From assembly GCA_012934845.2 (NCBI GenBank), contig WNNJ02000089.1, forward strand, positions 1-64,000: 64,000 nt of DNA. The letters run 5' to 3'. Within the stretch, counting starts at the first letter, position 1. Each line of letters begins with the position of its first letter. Source of the stretch: Pomphorhynchus laevis (lineage: Eukaryota > Acanthocephala > Palaeacanthocephala > Echinorhynchida > Pomphorhynchidae). The notes under the pieces were generated by a model. The model was not told the origin of the DNA. It saw nothing but the letters and a program-made list of their open reading frames with translations, and made no database searches. Shown here one piece after another: positions 58,901 through 64,000 of the stretch. A program made the translations under genes and the position numbers.

Positions 58901-61900
58901 TACTTCTTGACTGGGTATTATACACCTTTGAGCGGCAGCGCGGTTGGAGTAATGAGCTATATAGTGATCAACTTCCTATAACTCATCTCTCTGTCGATAC
59001 TGTCAGAAATTTGATCCATCACTCTACAGGTAGATACCCTGGGATGATACTACGGTATTCTCTATGATGCTTTTTTTATTTTGGCCATTAATAAGAGATA
59101 TCGTTGATCAGATGTCAGTGGACGAGGTCCCATATGTAACCTTACAACGAGGACTCATTCGCCTGATGATAGGTGATCTATCATCTATCATCAGGATAGA
59201 TGATAGATCTATGATAGATCTATGATGATAGATGTGAATAGAGGACGCGGGCCCCGTTTCAACAAAATATATAACTTTATATTAATTTATTTCGTTTATA
59301 AAATATATTTTACCTAATAAATTTGCTAGAGCAAAATTATTCTTTTTTCAAAGGATATGTAGAAAATCAATATTTCAATAGCTGCTGCTCTCATCAAGAG
59401 TTCAAAAATATTGCCCTTAATTATTGATGGCAATTGATATATTCTTTGGATAAATGTGACTTCATTTTAATAAAAAGAAAATTAATATTTTAATACATAT
59501 TTTGAATAAAGTAGAAAACGAATAAATCCCAAAAGAATTTAGGCTACATCCTAGGATGTAGCTTAATCACTTCGTCATTGCAATATTTTTTAAATTCTAA
59601 TAGAAGCTATATATCTTAATTAACCTAACTTAATGCTTAATAATTCTACAATTGTTTAATTATTCATTTAAGCTATTAAAGAGCTTGAAGCTTATTCGAC
59701 TTGTCCAACTTCAAAGTCTTTTGCTGAAATCATTATACCATTTAAATTATCAATTCATTTTGGTTACTTTATGAACATTAGATAACCGTATATAGGTAAT
59801 GAGGTATTTTGGCATTCATCTGCTCACGTACTCGGTGAAGCAATGGAAATGATCTATGGTGGAGATCTGTGTTATGGACCAACAATTGAAAATGGATTTT
59901 TTTACGATATGTACATGCCAGATAAGTAGGTTCATTACGTTTGTTTTATTTGTTTCTATAATCGTATTATCTGTTGTGACATTAGCTCTTCTATTAATAT
60001 TAATTCTTAACTTTCTACGTTCATCTACCTGTGTTTGCCATGAATCTTATTCGTACTTGAAAATATTAAATCTAATGGTATACTATGACCCGTTATGGCC
60101 ATTCATTCTAGCTGTTTACTAAACAGTTGCCGAAGACGACTATCGAAACTACCTAGTTTATCCTACAAAAGTGTTTTGAGCATTTCTCAATACAATGGTT
60201 TTTAAATTATATATTCAATTTTATTCAATTTGATGTAACAAAATAAATCTTAATTTAAATTTTAATTCAACAAAATTTCATTAAATTAATTAAATATTAA
60301 AATTCTAATATTTGATTAATTTTTAATTCAATTGATTTAAAATCAAATGATTTAATTATTGTTTTTATTTTATCAAATTTCATATCTTTTATACTTTTAC
60401 GACTAATATGACATTTTTGAATATAAAATTTTTTATATTTAATATACAATTAAGTTTGTTTAATAATAATTAAACAATAATTATTAATTATTTAGTAAAT
60501 TTATATTTTATTTTAAAATAATCAAATCAACCGCATTTTTGTAAATTTAATAAAACCTGGAATTGTGAAATATCATTATATTCAATTAATCACGATCTAA
60601 CCCATAATAAAAACCTCGAAATTTTATTTATGACCTAACAAGTACACCGTGTAATTCATGAGTTTATAAGTCAGTGGTCAATACCTGAAATTCGTGCTCT
60701 ATACTTAAATCCTCGAGCATTAATGTCGATTATACGAATTCAACAAAACCTAATTCGTCTTAGAGACACATCCCCGTAAGTATATTCACGGTTGATATCT
60801 TCAAATATAAGCGGTCTAGTCGATAATCAAATGAATAGTCAACGATAAAATTTATAATTAAAATTTTAAATAAAAATCAATTTTTATGAATTGACTAATA
60901 TATAACAGACGTTGTATCATAATAAGAATTAGAGGTCATCAGGAAAAACTGCTATGCTATCAGGTTTCGGCCCCTAACTCCTCTACCCAACATAGCAGCG
61001 GGGCCAAATACATGCTAATGATGTATTTCCTTTGATAAAACTATCTAGTATCTTATTATAATACTTAGTAAAATAAGACTTGAAATAAAATGGATTTGCT
61101 GTAAATGGTTTTGTTGTAATAAAAACCAATAAAATGAATATTTTACTAGCCACCTAGTTTAGTTGACTCAGACTAAACTTACAACGGGCCATCCAGCAGC
61201 ATCTGACAGGGGGTTGTTCTGCTTAAAGCAGTTGCAGGCTTGTACAAGATCTATAAAGATCTAACACCTTCATTCCACGCGCTACCCGACCTAGCTATTG
61301 GCCATTACCTGGTCTCTTAAACGTGATCACGTGAAGCAGTTTACATTTTAAAGTGTAAACACCTTGGGATGCAAACTTCTCCCTTTTTTAAGAATTAATA
61401 ATTCATCAAACTTGTTTGAAAATAGGAAAAAAACATAGTAAAGTCGTAACCAATAATACATAGTTTCAGTATTTCTGAAAGAGGTCATATTACCGGGAAA
61501 ACAAAGTCAACAGGTCAATAATAACATGTCAGTAGAATAAATCAAATCAGCTAACTGAGTCTACGTATTTAATATAATTATAAAATAAACAAAACATAAT
61601 GCTAAATCAAAATTTAATAATTAAATAATAAAATTAATAATTGTTTTTAGATTTTCTATAATTTAAATCAAGTTAAAAAATAAAATTTAAAATAAACGTC
61701 ATTTTTATGAATTGACTAATAAATAACAGACGTTGTATCAGAATAAGAATTAGAGGTCATCAGGAGGAACTGCTATGCTATCAGGTTTCGGCCCCTAACT
61801 CCTCTGCCCAACATAGCAGCGGGGCCAAGATCAACTGATCAAATTAACTAACTGAGTCTACGTATTTAATATAATTATAACATAAAATAAAAAATTGAAA

Positions 61901-63666
61901 TTTAAAATAAAAATCAATTTTTATGAATTTACTAATAAATAACAGACGTCGTATCAAAATAAGGATTAGAAGTCATTAGAAAGAACTGTTATGCTATCAG
62001 GTTTCGGCCCCTAACTCCTCTATCCAACATAGCAGCGGGGCCAAATACATGCTAATGATGTATTTCCTCTGATAAAACTAGCTATTATCTTATTATAATA
62101 CTTAGTAAAATAAGACTTGAAATAAAATGGATTTGCTGTAAATGGTTTTGTTGTAATAAAAACCAATAAAATGAATATTTAAAATAAACGTCATTTTTGA
62201 ACGTCTAAATACATCCAATTTTGTGTTAGCAGAGTGATTACTACTCCAAGGGATATACAGGTTAGTTTCTGTAGGTTTTCGAAATACAGAAGTTTTAGTC
62301 AATAATAAACGTCATTTTTATGAATTGAATAATACATAACAGACGTTGTATCAGAATAAGGATTAGAGGTCATCAGGAGGAACTGCTATGCTATCAGGTT
62401 TCGGCCCCTAACTCCTCTACCCAACATAGCAGCGGGGCCAAATACATGCTAATGATGTATTTCCTCTGAAATAACTATCTAGTATCTTATTCTAATGCAA
62501 AGTATATTATTTATTATCCATCCACAAAAATATATGATACTATATTTATCTTACTTATCTTATTATTATATAATTTAAATCAAGTTAAAATAAAAAATTA
62601 TAATTTAAAATAAAAGGCATTTTTATGAAATGACTAATAAATAATAGACGTTGTGCTAGACAAAGGATTAGAAGTCATCGGGAGGAACTGCTATGCTATC
62701 AGGTTTGAACTATAATTATTCATCCATAAAAATATATGGATTTATATACATATAATTAGTATACTAATTTATATACATATAAATTAGTTCACATTTATAA
62801 ATGATTTAATAATTTTATATAAGATTTAATATAACTTATTACTTTTACGACAAAATATTTATAGATGCAATTTGATTTATGCATTTAAATTTTTTGTGTC
62901 CCTACTCCAAATAAGTGAAGATTTTTGTATACACAAATCTTAAAAGGCCGCATAAATTTTATATTTTTTTTCTTTGACAATAAAAATTATCATGCATGCA
63001 TAATATAATATTAACTATTGTCTACGAATTCAATCGCTGGATAGACAAATCTGTTCGTAAGTAGACAACCACAGAAAATCGATTAGGTAATTTATGAGTT
63101 ATTAATTGAACCCATAATAATCGATACTACCCAGTTTCATACAAAAAATTGTAGTCTTTTACAATTTAAGGCTTTACGAATTTTATTTAAAAATTTGTTA
63201 AAAATTGTTCTGTTTTCTTTCGATGATCGTAAGCATAAGCGAAATTAATCAAATTTATTTCGTAAATTAGATTTTTATGATAAACAACCCACATTTCTAC
63301 TTTTTTAGCACGATATCCGGAGACGGTATAAAGATGGTTGAAGATCTAGCCCGTAAATTTGTTAAAGAGAAACAACCGTTTGAGAAATTGGTAGTTTCAA
63401 AAGATCAGCTCATGAAATTGTTTGCGGTAAGTTTAATTTATATATATTTTGAACGATTTACATCCCTTTTTTCTAGGGTAATCCATTTAAACAACGAATA
63501 ATTAAAGAAAAGATTAATACAGAAACCGCCACTGTTTACAGGTTGCTTTTCTCATTATAATTTTTACATCTTCAGATTCATATTTAGATGTGGATCACTT
63601 GTAGATCTGTGTCGTGGTCCTCACTTGCCAAACACCTCTATGATCACTGCACTTAAACTTATCAAA
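55989..63666 (+). CDS. TARS1: Threonyl-tRNA synthetase, N-terminal exons (gene continues past the window)
   Basis: Seven exons give 253 codons in frame: 55,989-56,036, 56,091 region (56,089-56,291), 56,343-56,458, 59,796-59,925, 63,309-63,426, 63,477-63,541 and 63,588-63,666. All introns are GT-AG. Exons 2-3 encode the N-terminal extension and TGS domain ([33 protein letters not shown]). Exon 4 starts the editing domain ([20 protein letters not shown], with the His-x3-His site, then [15 protein letters not shown]). Later exons give [35 protein letters not shown], the conserved Cys-His part of that domain. The enzyme charges tRNA-Thr with threonine in the cytosol and edits mischarged serine. 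The catalytic and anticodon-binding domains lie beyond 64,000. Exon 1 ([16 protein letters not shown]) is inferred from phase and splice sites. The symbol is the animal cytosolic gene; a shared mitochondrial form is possible. Confidence 0.88.
56750..57820 (-). mobile_element. LINE-D1, 5'-truncated, in synthetase intron 3
   Basis: Antisense to the host gene. It holds the RT from just before the catalytic box ([20 protein letters not shown]) to the C-terminus ([20 protein letters not shown] ... [13 protein letters not shown]), 3' UTR with the hairpin gcgtg/cacgc (56,776-56,792 on plus) and a TTA-rich tail. The 5' part near 57,720-57,820 holds remnants of motif B out of frame. It is the longest D copy here and about 65-70% identical in protein to family C. 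Confidence 0.85.
56827..57825 (-). pseudogene. LINE-D1 ORF2 fragment
   Basis: An open frame of 332 codons. Residues after about 45 match family C: YADD box, [57 protein letters not shown]. The first 40 residues are not native RT sequence, because motif B is in another frame. It cannot encode a working RT. Confidence 0.8.
57826..59795. other. Remainder of synthetase intron 3
   Basis: AT-rich. Two things stand out. At 58,887-59,060 a GC-richer stretch is open in two frames (one reads [20 protein letters not shown], then [20 protein letters not shown]) and may be a decayed coding fragment that I cannot assign. At 59,165-59,235 are overlapping gatgatagatctatc palindromes, and at 59,543-59,562 a perfect 20-base palindrome (gctacatcctaggatgtagc). 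Confidence 0.45.
60564..60639 (+). repeat. Dispersed repeat R1, intron 4 copy
   Basis: Second copy of R1 (see 55,586-55,687). Confidence 0.75.
60880..62706 (+). repeat. Array of five related structured repeat units in synthetase intron 4
   Basis: Units at about 60,880-61,142, 61,699-61,828, 61,917-62,177, 62,315-62,500 and 62,618-62,706, all in the sense orientation. Shared order: tttttatgaattgactaata, aacagacgttgtatca, gaggtcatcagga, ctgctatg, ggtttcggcccctaact, catagcagcggggcc, atgctaatgatgtatttcc, tatcttatt. Within the core, ctgctatg pairs with catagcag and ggcccc with ggggcc, and the two pairs interleave. Unit 2 ends right after the core; unit 5 breaks off within it. No coding sequence. 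It could be a SINE- or MITE-like family amplified locally. Confidence 0.8.
61143..61400. other. GC-richer segment between repeat units 1 and 2
   Basis: Contains small inverted repeats (tagtttag...ctaaact, cacgtgatcacgtg, gtttaca...tgtaaac). Seen once only. I cannot say whether it belongs to the unit 1 element. No gene. Confidence 0.35.
62841..62929 (+). repeat. Dispersed repeat R2, intron 4 copy
   Basis: Second copy of R2 (see 55,803-55,890), about 380 bases before the acceptor of exon 5. Confidence 0.8.
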
Positions 63667-64000
63667 GTTAGTACCTCTAGTTTAATTATTCTATAATTTG
63701 AGTTATTTTTATTCAAAAATCAAAACATATTTACACACCTTGGCAGTTTGGTTTAGTACAACTAGACTGTCGAATTTTCATTCAGAGATTTGCTTATATG
63801 TCGATCATTTAAAATCAATGTAATTTTCGTTTGTAAGTTTGCTTTTTTAAACATAAAGGCTTTAAATGCATTGATCAATGCATATAATTTTAGTTATCAT
63901 TTATTTGTTGATGGATTTATATTGAATCGGCTATCAAACGATATCTAGTAACCTAGTCTAGATAACTAGACTATGTTTAGTTATGTCAAATTGTAATTCG
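63667..64000. other. Start of synthetase intron 7
   Basis: Begins gttagt after the codon AAA and runs to the window edge without an acceptor followed by recognisable synthetase sequence. AT-rich, no other feature. Confidence 0.6.

Noticed and set aside
58594-60122. Short frames at 58,594-58,797 and 59,856-60,122
   Set aside because: The first is AT-rich, low-complexity sequence; the second overlaps synthetase exon 4 in the wrong frame and then runs into the intron.
60880-62706. Known self-cleaving ribozyme in the structured repeats
   Set aside because: The minus strand has CTGATGA and GAAA, and the plus strand has CCCCTAAC, which recall hammerhead and twister motifs; the nested pairs recall HDV. 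I could not complete any of these cores: the hammerhead stems do not close, twister P2/P4 are missing, and HDV P3/P4 are missing.
60880-62706. Box C/D snoRNA in the intron repeats (TGATGA and CTGA on the minus strand)
   Set aside because: The strand is antisense to the gene, box spacing is wrong and terminal stems are absent.
1-64000. CRISPR arrays, bacterial operons, rRNA genes
   Set aside because: No direct-repeat/spacer arrays, no Shine-Dalgarno-led gene strings and no rRNA-like sequence. The tandem repeats present are minisatellites without unique spacers.

Overview
The window is eukaryotic, AT-rich, and dominated by non-LTR retrotransposons. Part of one host gene, a cytosolic-type threonyl-tRNA synthetase, lies at the right end. 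Its visible introns are of two kinds: four of 46-52 bp and two of about 3.3 kb that are filled with repeats. Together with the LINE types and a cysteine-rich reverse-transcriptase element of a sort I associate with aquatic invertebrates (corals, anemones), this points to an invertebrate animal, possibly a parasite such as a myxozoan or flatworm. The sequence alone does not settle the phylum.

Layout. 1-1100: AT-rich DNA with a tRNA-like SINE head and one unassigned ORF. 1.1-3.2 kb: 5'-truncated LINE-A (-). 3.4-4.7 kb: fragment of the Cys-rich RT element (+). 4.7-5.3 kb: old LINE-C-like scrap (-). 5.3-9.2 kb: fossil Ty3/gypsy-like LTR element (-). 9.2-11.8 kb: LINE leader, ORF1 and RT-tail fragments (families K, I, J). 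11.8-16.1 kb: nearly full-length LINE-B (-). 16.4-17.0 kb: I-like RT fragment H. 18,089-21,962: complete two-ORF LINE-G (-) with a 13-bp target-site duplication. 22.1-22.4 kb: LINE-D tail. 22.6-27.1 kb: full-length LINE-C1 (+). 27.1-29.4 kb: LINE-E. 30.2-34.6 kb: near-complete LINE-A (+), inserted in a local tandem repeat. 34.8-38.3 kb: LINE-A2 split by LINE-C2. 38.4-42.6 kb: ORF1 fragment, LINE-C3, a 571-bp foldback and a C7 scrap. 42.6-44.05 kb: LINE-F. 44.1-45.3 kb: Merlin/ISXO2-type DNA transposon and a second piece. 45.3-54.3 kb: LINE-C6, then sister copies C4 (+) and C5 (-) as a large inverted pair around a LINE-D tail. 54.4-55.4 kb: palindromes and a 123-bp tandem duplication. 55,989 to the end: threonyl-tRNA synthetase gene (+), with LINE-D1 in one large intron and an array of structured repeats in the other.

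Families A, B, C and K share an ORF1 N-terminus with a half-PHD-like zinc motif (C-x4-C-x2-W ... C-G-[FY]-C). In A, B and C, ORF2 starts inside the end of ORF1 in the -1 frame. ORF2 carries an APE-type endonuclease and a CR1/L2/Jockey-type RT. Several features suggest an unusually visible record of LINE integration: short perfect inverted repeats at LINE 5' ends, 5' leaders with 11- or 13-bp minisatellites, swapping of leader plus ORF1 start between families, and a 3' stem-loop kept by compensatory changes. A separate candidate for something undescribed is the intron-4 repeat. It has two interleaved complementary segment pairs (a pseudoknot layout) and an outer stem with a compensatory change.
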